A stretch of DNA of 64,000 nt from Treponema sp. (lineage in GTDB: Bacteria > Spirochaetota > Spirochaetia > Treponematales > Treponemataceae): NCBI GenBank assembly GCA_017940255.1, contig JAGAZB010000002.1, positions 1-64,000 on the forward strand. Direction: 5' to 3'. The notes under the pieces are model-generated. The model made no database searches, had not been told where the DNA came from, and worked only from the letters and a program-made list of their open reading frames with translations. Below, piece by piece: positions 37,339 through 45,406 of this stretch. The position numbers and the translations under genes are program-made. The stretch's first letter is position 1. Every line of letters begins with the position of its first letter.

Positions 37339-38688
37339 ATGGCAAAAAAGAATGGCTCAATTATGTACAAATGTTCAAACTGCGGATATTCGCAGCCAAG
37401 ATGGCTAGGAAGATGTCCTGAATGCGGTGAATGGAACACCCTGGAAGAAATTATTATAGATAAAAACGCAGTAACTGCGGCAGGACGGGGGTCTGAACAA
37501 GTTATAAAGCAAAAACCTGTGTCGCTTGCGAGTGTTACTTCTCAGAAAAATTCGCGGCTTTCTACTGGAATTGATGAATTTGACAGGGTGCTTGGTGGCG
37601 GAGCAACCTTGCGCTCTGCAATTTTGCTGGGAGGAGAACCTGGAATTGGAAAATCTACCCTGCTTTTACAGACAGCAGCATCTGTTTCTATACAGAATAA
37701 AGTTTTATATATCAGCGGTGAAGAATCAGCTGCACAAATTAAAGAACGAGCTGAACGTCTGCAGCTAAACTGCTCAAATATTCAGATTTTGTGTACATCA
37801 CGACTGGAAGACTCTCTGGATGCTCTGGATTCTGTAAAAGCAGATTTTGTGATTATCGATTCTATTCAGACAATTTATTCGGCAGAAGCTGGAATTGTTC
37901 CGGGCACTGTTAATCAGCTGAAATATTGTGCAAACGAGTTTATTTCCTGGGTAAAAGAAAGGGATTCTGTTTTGATTATGACTGCACATGTTACAAAAGA
38001 AGGTACGATTGCGGGCCCGAAATCTATGGAGCACATGGTTGATACAGTAATTTCTTTTGAACACAACAGTGATGATGTACGATTTTTACACGCACAGAAA
38101 AACCGCTTTGGTTCGGTTGATGAAATTGGAATATTCAGCATGACAGAAAAAGGGCTCATTGCTGTGGGGGATCCTTCAAGCTTATTTTTGACAAAAAGAA
38201 AGGTTTCCCAGCCGGCGGGAGTTGCTTGTACGCCTGTTTTTGAAGGCAGCCGAGTATTTCTGGTAGAGATTCAAGCCCTTACAGTACCGGCAAAAGCCAG
38301 CATTTCGCGAATTTATAGCGAAAAGATTGATTCGGGACGTGTCGCCCGCGTGGCGGCGGTGATTGAAAAGCGCTGCGGGCTCTGTTTTTCGGACCAGGAT
38401 ATTTATGTGAATGTCGCGGGCGGGATACGGCTGGCTGAAAGTTCGATAGACGCGGCTCTGGCGGCGGCTCTTTATTCGGCACGGACTGACTTGCCGGTGG
38501 GAGCGAACACTGCAATTTTCGGGGAATTGAGCCTGGCAGGAGAGGTGCGCAGTGTAGGAAAAACACGGCAACGCATTAAAGCGGCAGAAAATCTGGGATT
38601 TACAGATGTAATAACCCCGGATGATGATGACGGCAAAGTGAAAATCAGTGACATAAAGTCGCTTGTAAAAGAAATTTTTAGAAAATAA
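37339..38688 (+). CDS. radA: DNA repair protein RadA (Sms)
   Basis: RadA is a RecA-related hexameric helicase that promotes branch migration in recombinational repair. The 449-residue protein has the N-terminal zinc finger (CSNCGYSQPRWLGRCPECGE), Walker A (GGEPGIGKSTLL, about 95-106), the KNRFG motif (KNRFGSVDEIG, about 255-265) and a C-terminal Lon-protease-like domain (RVARVAAVIEKRCGLCFSDQ, IFGELSLAGEVRSV). It is preceded by AAGGAAA seven bases from the ATG. The 3' third is notably richer in G+C than the neighbours. Its upstream gap of 312 bases holds the small RNA and the divergent hydrogenase promoter. Confidence 0.96.
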   Translation: MAKKNGSIMYKCSNCGYSQPRWLGRCPECGEWNTLEEIIIDKNAVTAAGRGSEQVIKQKPVSLASVTSQKNSRLSTGIDEFDRVLGGGATLRSAILLGGEPGIGKSTLLLQTAASVSIQNKVLYISGEESAAQIKERAERLQLNCSNIQILCTSRLEDSLDALDSVKADFVIIDSIQTIYSAEAGIVPGTVNQLKYCANEFISWVKERDSVLIMTAHVTKEGTIAGPKSMEHMVDTVISFEHNSDDVRFLHAQKNRFGSVDEIGIFSMTEKGLIAVGDPSSLFLTKRKVSQPAGVACTPVFEGSRVFLVEIQALTVPAKASISRIYSEKIDSGRVARVAAVIEKRCGLCFSDQDIYVNVAGGIRLAESSIDAALAAALYSARTDLPVGANTAIFGELSLAGEVRSVGKTRQRIKAAENLGFTDVITPDDDDGKVKISDIKSLVKEIFRK

Positions 38689-38707
38689 GATGTCTTTTGA
38701 AACATAT

Positions 38708-38748
38708 TGTGTCAATTTTGCAAATTTTTCTGTGTAAATTTGACACAG
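38708..38748. promoter_or_regulatory. Palindromic enhancer candidate upstream of hsp20
   Basis: CTGTGTAAATTTGACACAG (38730-38748) is a palindrome with six-base arms, and its right half TTGACACA is also the inverse of TGTGTCAA at 38708-38715. The centre is about 150 bases before the -12 of the sigma-54 promoter, the usual distance for an activator site of the NtrC family. It could instead hold a sigma-70 -35 (TTGACA). Confidence 0.55.
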
Positions 38749-38875
38749 TATTATCTTAAGTTACAAAATATCTTTCTCTAAAATCAAAGAAGTTTTAAGG
38801 CTTCGCATACATAGTTAATCAAATTTTTCATAAAAATCATATTTTTTTTCTTTGATTCTCGAAAATAATGCAAAC

Positions 38876-38891
38876 TTGGCACGAAACTTGC
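38876..38891 (+). promoter_or_regulatory. Sigma-54 (-24/-12) promoter of hsp20
   Basis: TTGGCACGAAACTTGC matches the consensus TGGCACG-N4-TTGC at every base, with GG (38878-38879) and GC (38890-38891) separated by ten bases. rpoN itself is in this window. The transcript would start near 38902, at a TATGTAA/TTACATA hairpin (38901-38924), 47 bases before the hsp20 ATG. Confidence 0.88.
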
Positions 38892-38948
38892 TTAAAGTAT
38901 TATGTAAACTGTATAGCTTACATAAATCAAATAATTCGAGGTAATACT

Positions 38949-39371
38949 ATGAACGAACTTTCACTTTTTAATTCACTTTTTGACGATGTATTTGGATGCA
39001 ATTCTACACCTTCCGTTCTGTACCGCACTGGTTTTACCGCTCCAAAAGTAGATGTTATTGAAGAAGATAATGCTTATAGACTGGAAATGGAACTTCCTGG
39101 ACGAAGCGAAAATGATATTAACATTGAACTGAATCATGATAATCTGACAATTGCTTCTAAAGAGGAAGAAAAAACAGAAAAGAAAGATAAGAAAACAAAG
39201 AAATATCTTTTGAATGAAAGACACTATTCAAACTTCAGCAGATCTTTCACAATTCCTAATGATGTTGATTCTGATTCAATTGCAGCTTCTTTTAAGAACG
39301 GAGTGTTGACAGTTTCTATGCAGAAGAAGGCTTCGGCTGCACCAAAGCAGATTGAAGTTATTGCAGGATAA
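38949..39371 (+). CDS. Small heat-shock protein, Hsp20 family
   Basis: ATP-independent holdase chaperone with an alpha-crystallin domain. From the ATG at 38949 (GAGG seven bases upstream) the product has 140 residues: an N-terminal arm (LSLFNSLFDDVFG), the alpha-crystallin domain (about 35-130: PKVDVIEEDNAYRLEMELPG, RSFTIPNDVDSDSIAASFKN, GVLTVSMQKK) and a short C-terminus ending PKQIEVIAG, where the I-x-V oligomerisation motif is visible. The longer open frame from 38868 runs over the promoter and is rejected. Sigma-54 control makes this gene dependent on an enhancer-binding activator. Confidence 0.93.
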   Translation: MNELSLFNSLFDDVFGCNSTPSVLYRTGFTAPKVDVIEEDNAYRLEMELPGRSENDINIELNHDNLTIASKEEEKTEKKDKKTKKYLLNERHYSNFSRSFTIPNDVDSDSIAASFKNGVLTVSMQKKASAAPKQIEVIAG

Positions 39372-39377
39372 TGAAAT

Positions 39378-39487
39378 AAAAAAACTGTGGGTCCCAGCAA
39401 TAACCAACAAAGTTGGTTTGCAAAAATCAAGGCAACTCCACTCTTGGAGTTCTCCTTAATTGTTACCTGCGTCCCACAGTTTTTTTA
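39378..39487. terminator. Branched bidirectional terminator between hsp20 and pgsA
   Basis: An outer stem AAAAAACTGTGGG (39378-39391) / CCCACAGTTTTTTT (39473-39487) gives T-runs on both strands. Inside are AACCAAC-AAA-GTTGGTT and AACTCCA-CTCT-TGGAGTT hairpins and a further GCA..TAAC/GTTA..TGC stem, making a three- or four-way junction of about 110 bases. It is far more elaborate than a plain terminator. Confidence 0.75.
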
Positions 39488-39510
39488 TATCCCGTATTTT
39501 AAAAGTAAAA

Positions 39511-40104
39511 CTACTCTTTTAGAATTTTTCCGAAATGAACTAAATAATCAATAAATGAAGCATAACTGCAAATTACACAGATGATGAATAAAACTAAGGA
39601 AGCAGTTTTTAATCCACCAAAGAAATCTGGTGTATTTCCTGTTCTTACCAAAAGTTCAAGGAAAACTGCATAGAATTCTGCAACTACATACATTACTGTT
39701 TTGAACTTTCCACCCTTTCTGGCTGCAATTGCAACTCCTTTTTTAGCAGAAACCATGCGCAGGAAGTTCTGTGAAAATTCACGAATAAAAATCAGCATTA
39801 AAACTGCCAGCGGCATATATGATAATTCAGGATTATAAGATTTTACAAAGCAGATAAAAGAAGTAAGGTGAAGTATAACATCAGCAAATGGATCAAACAT
39901 TTTGCCAAAATCACTAACTTCGTTATGCTTGCGGGCATAGTGTCCGTCAAGATAATCTGTAAATTCTGCAAAAGCAAGAAGCGGTATAGCAATAATCAAA
40001 GAAATAGCAGCAAATTTTCCGGTCCAGATTGGAATAAAATACAAAAGGAAAAAAATCGGAGCAAAAAGCACACGAATAAGAGTAAATTTATTAGAAAGTT
40101 TCAT
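39511..40104 (-). CDS. pgsA: CDP-diacylglycerol-glycerol-3-phosphate 3-phosphatidyltransferase
   Basis: Makes phosphatidylglycerophosphate, the first committed step to phosphatidylglycerol. The 197-residue membrane protein has the CDP-alcohol phosphotransferase motif D-x2-DG-x2-AR-x8-G-x3-D (TDYLDGHYARKHNEVSDFGKMFDPFAD, split here as FTDYLDGHYARKHNEVSDFG and KMFDPFAD, about 50-77) and about five hydrophobic segments. The N-terminal KLSNKFTLIRVLFAPIFF is typical of PgsA. Alone between a terminator and the cytidylate-kinase-like gene 64 bases upstream on the same strand. Confidence 0.9.
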   Translation of the reverse strand: MKLSNKFTLIRVLFAPIFFLLYFIPIWTGKFAAISLIIAIPLLAFAEFTDYLDGHYARKHNEVSDFGKMFDPFADVILHLTSFICFVKSYNPELSYMPLAVLMLIFIREFSQNFLRMVSAKKGVAIAARKGGKFKTVMYVVAEFYAVFLELLVRTGNTPDFFGGLKTASLVLFIICVICSYASFIDYLVHFGKILKE

Positions 40105-40167
40105 AGATATTTTTAGTATCTAAAATATAGATATAAAAGTCAAGGCTTGCGGTCTTTTATATTCCCT

Positions 40168-40986
40168 CTAAAAACCTTTGAAATCATGAACAATGCTAAC
40201 AGCTGATTTTACATCATACCCCTGCATTTCCTGCTTAATAATTTGAAGAGCCTGCTCTACAACTGCCGGAGAATCTGAAACGCCATGAAGAATAACAGCA
40301 TTGTCTTCGATACTTACATGCATAAATTCTATATTCAGGTGATAGTTAAAAATCAGCTTATTCAAAACTTTTTGAGCTTCGAGCAGCTGTTCAATCATCT
40401 TGTTGCCTTCTTCTTCCTGCTTAACTGTAACTTTTTGCTCCACAAGTTCGGCAATAAGATTTGCGGCAACTTCAAGTTCCATTCGGCCGGTATTTAGAAC
40501 TGCATGGAATAAGGAAGGGTCACTTATATCAAGGTTATAAAAACTATTATGGAAGCCCGCACGGTTTGTGTCGCTTTCCTGTATACGCTGCAAAGCCTGC
40601 TTTTCTGTCCAGTTGAATTCTGCACGAAGGCGGCCTATTCGGGTGCGTTCATCTGCGATAAGACGAACCGAAATGCAATTTGGCACATTTTGAAGAACTG
40701 CCCAGGCTCCACGACCAATAATAATTACATTCTTTTGCTCTGCGGCTTCAAAAATGGCATACTGTGCATAATTCAGATATTCATCGCGGTCACGGGCAAG
40801 TGAGGCAAAAAATCCGGGTTTTCTTTCATCATACTTTGCCAGCTTTTCTTTTGGGAAGCCTAATTCTACAATACGAGCTTCAATTTCTTTGCGGGTAACA
40901 AATTTATATCCAAGGCGTTTTGCAAGGATTTCTGCTACTTCATCACCATGTGCTGCGACCTGTCTTGAAATTGTAATTATTGCCAT
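40168..40986 (-). CDS. Cytidylate kinase-like protein with C-terminal BON-like domain
   Basis: The 272-residue protein belongs to the Cytidylate_kin2 group: MAIITISRQVAAHGDEVAEI at the start, then LAKRLGYKFVTRKEIEARI and NVIIIGRGAWAVLQ, where the true P-loop glycine/lysine motif of Cmk is replaced by SRQVAAHGDE. Residues about 205-270 (NIEFMHVSIEDNAVILHGVS, VEQALQIIKQEMQGYDV) look like a BON domain, which binds phospholipid or other ligands; this fusion is unusual. Nucleotide kinase activity is therefore uncertain. Promoter TTGACA-N17-TATTAT lies upstream, with SD AGAGG. Confidence 0.75.
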   Translation of the reverse strand: MAIITISRQVAAHGDEVAEILAKRLGYKFVTRKEIEARIVELGFPKEKLAKYDERKPGFFASLARDRDEYLNYAQYAIFEAAEQKNVIIIGRGAWAVLQNVPNCISVRLIADERTRIGRLRAEFNWTEKQALQRIQESDTNRAGFHNSFYNLDISDPSLFHAVLNTGRMELEVAANLIAELVEQKVTVKQEEEGNKMIEQLLEAQKVLNKLIFNYHLNIEFMHVSIEDNAVILHGVSDSPAVVEQALQIIKQEMQGYDVKSAVSIVHDFKGF

Positions 40987-41050
40987 ATCTAAACCTCTGA
41001 ATTATAATAAAACGAGAATTTGAATCTGTCAAAATTTTAAGGCGGGAAGC

Positions 41051-41638
41051 ATGAAAAACTATTTTACAAAGGATGATGAAAAACTTAAGTGGACTGACGG
41101 CGGGGCAAAAACTTTGCTGCACACTGTTGTCTGTGATATAACATCGCATCATAATACATCGTCATCTGGAGTGAGCGGGGACTATATAATTATGGACGCT
41201 CCGGAATGGGTAGTTGTAATTCCCGAAAAAGAAAAAACTTTTCTGATGGTAAAACAGTGGCGGCACGGAATTAATGCGCTGAGCGTGGAGTTTCCGGGGG
41301 GCGTTGTAGACAGAGGTGAAGAGCCGGAAGTAGCAGCCCGCAGAGAATTAGAAGAAGAGACGGGTTGTAAGGCCGGAAAGCTAATAAAACTTGGGGAATT
41401 GAGTCCAAACCCGGCACTTTTTAACAACCACGTGCATATTTTTTTGGCTCAAGATTTACAGGCTACAGGAAGCCAACATCTGGATGAAGACGAATTTATA
41501 AACTGTGTAGAATTAACAAAAGAAGAAGTATTTGAAGAGATTGGAACTGAACAGTTTCCGCACGCAATTATGTCTACAGCGATGATGTTTTACGTGCGGT
41601 ACAGTCATTATAGTTTGCCCGGTCAAGCCGGGCAATGA
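41051..41638 (+). CDS. Nudix hydrolase, ADP-ribose pyrophosphatase-like
   Basis: The 195-residue protein has a complete Nudix box (GGVVDRGEEPEVAARRELEE then ETGCKAG, about 78-104), placed as in ADP-ribose pyrophosphatases, with an N-terminal swapped beta-domain (YIIMDAPEWVVVIPEKEKTF, MVKQWRHGINALSVEFPGG). Hydrolyses ADP-ribose or a related nucleoside diphosphate derivative; exact substrate not determinable. SD GGGAAG lies before the ATG. The stop is three bases from the end of the convergent LysM-type gene. Confidence 0.88.
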   Translation: MKNYFTKDDEKLKWTDGGAKTLLHTVVCDITSHHNTSSSGVSGDYIIMDAPEWVVVIPEKEKTFLMVKQWRHGINALSVEFPGGVVDRGEEPEVAARRELEEETGCKAGKLIKLGELSPNPALFNNHVHIFLAQDLQATGSQHLDEDEFINCVELTKEEVFEEIGTEQFPHAIMSTAMMFYVRYSHYSLPGQAGQ

Positions 41639-41641
41639 CAA

Positions 41642-42331
41642 TTAATTGCCGTAAGGTTCGTATTCCTTTTTAGGGTCGTAAGTGCCTTTGCGGTATTCAC
41701 CAGTAAGGCTTGGAATCTGCATTTTCATACCAGGATGAATCAGATTAGGATTTTCTGGTTTAGGCATTGCAGACTTGTTAGCCTGGTAAAGGTTTTCCCA
41801 TAAGAGAGGGTTGTTGTAAACATAGTGACGACCAGAAATATTCCAGTAACAGTCTTTTGTTTCTGCCCAAGGTTTTACAATATAGAACTCAGGAAGTGGT
41901 GTAATCTCTCTTACACCTTCCAATGAAGAAAGAACTGCTTTTGCATATTCACTAGCCTTTGGATAATCCTCTGACTCAAAAGAAGATTCTGCATTTGTAA
42001 GATTTTCTTTTGCGGCAGTATAGGCCATTGGGAAAGTATGAGGAGCATCAATCTGCTCTGCCCAGGCAAGTTTTGCCTTTGCAGCTTTTATATCCTCTTC
42101 TGCACCGTTGCGTGCCATCATCATTTCGATATAAGCACGTGAAAGCTCAGCATTTTCTTCAGCCTTTTTTGAATACTCAACTGCATCATCATACTGACCA
42201 GCATCAAGTGCAACTTCTGCCTTGCGGGTATATTCATCAGCAAGTTTCTGATAGGTGTTATTCTTATAACTTACTGCAAAAAGAGATGCAGAAATAAGAA
42301 CGGCAGTACAAAGGGCAACCAACTTTTTCAT
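41642..42331 (-). CDS. Exported protein with LysM-like C-terminus
   Basis: The 229-residue protein has a signal peptide (MKKLVALCTAVLISASLFAV), a helical middle of about 110 residues rich in Ala/Glu/Lys with paired TPR-like or DUF4398-like helices (AEVALDAGQYDDAVEYSKKA), and a C-terminal segment (YIVKPWAETKDCYWNISGRH, YVYNNPLLWENLYQANKSAM, NLIHPGMKMQIPSL) that reads as a LysM-like peptidoglycan-binding domain. Probable periplasmic wall-associated protein. It follows the coiled-coil lipoprotein gene by one base, so the two are one operon and may work together at the envelope. Confidence 0.75.
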   Translation of the reverse strand: MKKLVALCTAVLISASLFAVSYKNNTYQKLADEYTRKAEVALDAGQYDDAVEYSKKAEENAELSRAYIEMMMARNGAEEDIKAAKAKLAWAEQIDAPHTFPMAYTAAKENLTNAESSFESEDYPKASEYAKAVLSSLEGVREITPLPEFYIVKPWAETKDCYWNISGRHYVYNNPLLWENLYQANKSAMPKPENPNLIHPGMKMQIPSLTGEYRKGTYDPKKEYEPYGN

Positions 42332-42332
42332 A

Positions 42333-43379
42333 TTATTCCTCCTCAGACTCTACTGGAACTGTAACAGTTTCTGTAACTTCCTCATACTGATCTTCAATAT
42401 CTTCGGCAATTTCAATTTCGGCTTCTTCTGGAGCTTCGTAATTGTCTTCTTCAAGAAGAACTGCATCTTCGGCTTCAATTCCGTCTACATTTTCATCTGT
42501 AATTGGAGATTCTTCATCTGCCTGAACCGCAAAATTTTCACTTTCCTGAACACGCTTCTTTGCTTCTTCAATAGCGGCCTGTGCGGCGGCACGTCTTTCA
42601 GAAACTTCTTTGTACAAAGCTGAAAATTCATTTTTTGCAGAAATATACTTTTCACGGGCTTTTTTTGCAGCCTGCATTGCATACAAAGAATCGGCATTCT
42701 TAAAGTCTTCGGCAGCAGCCTGGTAACGTTCCTTCTGAGAAACACCAGCTTTTACGCTGTCGGCATCTTTTTTGGCAGCATAAGCAAGTTCGCGTTCATC
42801 TTTTGCAAGTTTTTTATAAGTGATGACTAAAACTGTATTGTAACCGCTGTATGCTTTCTGAGCAGATTCAAAAACGGAATTATCAAGTTCGCCGTCTGCA
42901 TCTAATGAAGCAAGTACACCTGCAAGTGCGGCTTCTGCATCATCATAATCTTTCTGATCATACTGGGCAAAATCATTTTCATCGATTTCTTTTTTTGCCT
43001 GCTGAGCTTTTACAAGATTAGAAAGAAGTTCATAGCGGGCAATAATATCTGCGGCATTTTCTTTAAGAGTGCCGTCTGCCTTGCATTTTTCCAGGTATTC
43101 ATCAACTTTTTTGAGTAAATCTGGGGCTGCTTCCTGTGCGCCAGCTTCTATTGCGGCATTTCTTGCACTATCTATTTTTTCTAGAAGAGCAGCAAGTTCA
43201 GCTTCTTCATCAACAGCCTCTTGTTCTGGTTCCTCTGTTTCTTCAACGGGTGTTTCTTCTTCAACCTGTTCTACAACAGGAGCTTCCGGTTCAGCTTCTT
43301 CTGGGGCTGGTTTTGAACCACAGGAAATAAAGAAGAAAACTGCGGAAATTGAAAGGATTGATATAATTACTTTCTTCAT
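42333..43379 (-). CDS. Coiled-coil lipoprotein
   Basis: No family recognised. The 348-residue product has a lipoprotein signal with lipobox FISC (Cys20), a Pro/Glu-rich stretch (about 25-60), and a long helical, Ala/Lys/Glu-rich body (about 60-290) with many AxxA and heptad-like patterns (KKAREKYISAKNEFSALYKE). The C-terminal 60 residues are strongly acidic. It is encoded one base before the LysM-like gene and probably lies in the periplasm attached to a membrane. Treponemes encode similar helical lipoproteins near flagellar or wall functions, but no link is seen here. Confidence 0.75.
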   Translation of the reverse strand: MKKVIISILSISAVFFFISCGSKPAPEEAEPEAPVVEQVEEETPVEETEEPEQEAVDEEAELAALLEKIDSARNAAIEAGAQEAAPDLLKKVDEYLEKCKADGTLKENAADIIARYELLSNLVKAQQAKKEIDENDFAQYDQKDYDDAEAALAGVLASLDADGELDNSVFESAQKAYSGYNTVLVITYKKLAKDERELAYAAKKDADSVKAGVSQKERYQAAAEDFKNADSLYAMQAAKKAREKYISAKNEFSALYKEVSERRAAAQAAIEEAKKRVQESENFAVQADEESPITDENVDGIEAEDAVLLEEDNYEAPEEAEIEIAEDIEDQYEEVTETVTVPVESEEE

Positions 43380-43411
43380 AAAAACCTCACAATTTATGAT
43401 GGAAATATTTT

Positions 43412-43448
43412 ACTATAATTTTTGGGATGATACAACGATAATTATAGT
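43412..43448. promoter_or_regulatory. Inverted repeat between divergent genes
   Basis: ACTATAATT (43412-43420) and AATTATAGT (43440-43448) are perfect nine-base arms 19 bases apart, in the 150-base gap between the lipoprotein and the YdbC-like gene. It may be an operator; -10-like TATAAT sits in each arm, so it may equally be two divergent promoters. Confidence 0.45.
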
Positions 43449-43529
43449 AAGCATTCATTTAAATATCGGTAATTGCAAACTGAAAATAAAGGAAAATGCT
43501 AAATTTGCAGAGTAACACAGGAGCTAAAA

Positions 43530-43754
43530 ATGGCGGAAGATTTTTCTTTTTCAATTGAAAAGAACCTTGGCACTTTAGGTGAAGGTAAAGGCGGCTGGAA
43601 TCTGGAATTGAATCTGGTTTCATGGGGTGGCCGGCCTGCAAAATATGATTTGCGAAGCTGGTCTCCTGACCATCAGAAAATGGGAAAGGGTTCAACTTTT
43701 ACAAAAGAAGAACTGCTTGCCCTTAAAAATCTTCTGAATAATCTGGAACTCTAG
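43530..43754 (+). CDS. YdbC/PC4-family single-stranded DNA-binding protein
   Basis: The 74-residue protein resembles Lactococcus YdbC and the eukaryotic PC4 core: FSFSIEKNLGTLGEGKGGWN, LELNLVSWGGRPAKYDLRSW, SPDHQKMGKGSTFTKEELLA. These dimeric proteins bind single-stranded DNA or RNA and may affect transcription or repair. SD AGGAG is eight bases before the ATG. The 3' end overlaps the end of convergent holA by 32 bases. It stands alone on the plus strand. Confidence 0.85.
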   Translation: MAEDFSFSIEKNLGTLGEGKGGWNLELNLVSWGGRPAKYDLRSWSPDHQKMGKGSTFTKEELLALKNLLNNLEL

Positions 43755-44721
43755 CCTGAATCTGAGCTCCCTTTTTTATAACAATCTCATAAAGCATTTT
43801 CTGCAGCAGAATATCTTCCAACTGAGTTCCGCCACTGCGGATTTCCATATCAGTTGAAGCAAGAATAGCCAGTGCAGCTGTTGCCTGCCCTACTGTCCAG
43901 ACCCGGGCAGCACTTCTATACTGCTTTTGCAACATTGTACCATGAATTGCACTTTCACCCTCGTTATGCCATCGAACAAGATTTCTAAAACAAGAAGCAA
44001 GTCCAGCAATAATCATTACTGAAGAGTTGTCTTTTGAAAGGCGGATTCTTTGCAAAATAGAAAGTCCTTTTTCAAAACGAGTCTGAGCGTTCTCTGAACT
44101 GTCTGCAATCTGAGCAAAAAGAGAAAAAGCCGTTTCTTCGCGGTTATGTGTAAGAATTGATTCTACATCTGCTTCTGTAATTTCATGCTCTTTTGGGAAG
44201 CAGACAAAAAATCGTGAACATTCATCTTTAAGTGCCTGTGTGTTGTTTTCAACCAGTTCAAGGATGAGTTCAGCAGCAGACTGCTGAATACGATAACCGT
44301 TTTTTTTGAAAAAATTCTGAAGCCATGGAAGTTTTTTATCTTCAAACATAGTCCAGAACTTTTTGCGGTTGGCAGCTGGAACCAGTTTTTCAACTTTTGA
44401 ATCTACAGTAACTTCATCTGAAACTAAAATTAAAAGTGAAGATGCTTCGGCATTTTTAAGCCAGTCTGACAGCATCTGTATATCATCTTTCTTTTTTAAC
44501 AGTTCGGCACTTTTGCATACAACCAGAACCCCGTCAGAAAAGAGTGTTCCGCTCTGCAAAATTGTCATTACCTGATTAAAAGGAGTTTCTAAGAGATAAA
44601 AAACATGTTCATCAACAAGCCCGAACTCTTTCTTAAAAGCGTTTTTTACGGCCTCTACGGCGTCGTTTCGCTCACCAAATTCGGGACCTGTGTATAAATA
44701 TAAAGGCGGATTTGCGGCCAT
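43723..44721 (-). CDS. holA: DNA polymerase III subunit delta
   Basis: The delta subunit opens the sliding clamp within the clamp loader. The 332-residue protein has the HolA features: PLYLYTGPEFGERNDAVEAV at the start, the clamp-contact region (NQVMTILQSGTLFSDGVLVV), and the C-terminal helical domain (IAQIADSSENAQTRFEKGLS-like, AARVWTVGQATAALAILAST). It is one base downstream of lexA on the same strand, so holA may be induced as part of the SOS response. Identity is secure by architecture though sequence is divergent. Confidence 0.88.
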   Translation of the reverse strand: MAANPPLYLYTGPEFGERNDAVEAVKNAFKKEFGLVDEHVFYLLETPFNQVMTILQSGTLFSDGVLVVCKSAELLKKKDDIQMLSDWLKNAEASSLLILVSDEVTVDSKVEKLVPAANRKKFWTMFEDKKLPWLQNFFKKNGYRIQQSAAELILELVENNTQALKDECSRFFVCFPKEHEITEADVESILTHNREETAFSLFAQIADSSENAQTRFEKGLSILQRIRLSKDNSSVMIIAGLASCFRNLVRWHNEGESAIHGTMLQKQYRSAARVWTVGQATAALAILASTDMEIRSGGTQLEDILLQKMLYEIVIKKGAQIQARVPDYSEDF

Positions 44722-44722
44722 G

Positions 44723-45334
44723 TTAGTATGTGCGTACGATGTTTGAAAGAATTCCTACGATTCTAACATCGGTACAGTAAATTGCTGAAAAGTTAGGATT
44801 TTCAGGCTGAAGACGAACACGTTCAGCTTCTTTATAGTAACGCTTGAGAGTAATTGCATTATCAATTACAGCAACAATAATCTGACCATCTACAGCGGTA
44901 GTAGCCTGTTCCACAACGGCTAAATCTCCATCCAGGATGCCGGCATTTATCATACTTTCGCCACGAACACGAAGGGCAAAATAACTTTTTCCCGGACGTA
45001 CAAAAGGTTCTGTAAGATTCACATAGCCATCAAGATTTTCTTCACAAAGAAGAGGTCTTCCAGCAGCAACAGTACCGAGCATTGGAACACGACCTACAAA
45101 AAGTTCAGGTTCCTTTTCTCGTGCACCAGCAAGAACTTTTAAAGAACGGGCTTTCTTTTCACGCTGCGAAAGATAACCTTTTTTCTGAAGGGCAGCAATA
45201 TGATCCTGAATAGCACGAAGAGAAATACCGAAATGTTCACTTATATCGCGCACTGTTGGTGGATATGAGTTTTCTTCAGTATAATCAACAATATAATCTA
45301 AAACTTGCTGTTGTCTATCTGTAATTCCTTTCAT
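44723..45334 (-). CDS. lexA: LexA repressor
   Basis: Represses SOS genes and self-cleaves with RecA*. The 203-residue protein has the winged-helix DNA-binding domain (about 1-65: TDRQQQVLDYIVDYTEENSY, FGISLRAIQDHIAALQKKGY), the Ala91-Gly92 cleavage bond (GTVAAGRP), the catalytic Ser127 (RGESMINAGILDGD) and Lys164 (AITLKRY). All residues for autocleavage are present. SD AGGAG. holA follows by one base. A palindrome (45372-45390) upstream may be its operator. Confidence 0.95.
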   Translation of the reverse strand: MKGITDRQQQVLDYIVDYTEENSYPPTVRDISEHFGISLRAIQDHIAALQKKGYLSQREKKARSLKVLAGAREKEPELFVGRVPMLGTVAAGRPLLCEENLDGYVNLTEPFVRPGKSYFALRVRGESMINAGILDGDLAVVEQATTAVDGQIIVAVIDNAITLKRYYKEAERVRLQPENPNFSAIYCTDVRIVGILSNIVRTY

Positions 45335-45371
45335 AAAGTCTCCTGTGGTATAAAATGCCTGCCAGAATTTT

Positions 45372-45390
45372 CGTAAAATTGCTACGCAAT
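45372..45390. promoter_or_regulatory. Palindrome upstream of lexA
   Basis: AAAATTGC-TAC-GCAATTTT, eight-base arms, centred about 47 bases before the lexA ATG and overlapping the region where a -35 would be. It may be the LexA operator. Similar AAAATTGC/GCAATTTT arms occur in the repeat at 50131-50151, so it may instead be a stray repeat hairpin. Confidence 0.4.
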
Positions 45391-45406
45391 TTTGCTATTT
45401 ACACGT

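Noticed and set aside
38868-38948. N-terminal extension of Hsp20 (27 residues)
   Set aside because: It runs across the sigma-54 promoter and lacks a ribosome-binding site; the ATG at 38949 has GAGG and matches the family.
43069-43515. Ser/Ala-rich open frame opposite the coiled-coil lipoprotein
   Set aside because: Low-complexity mirror of Glu/Ala codons on the other strand; no independent evidence.
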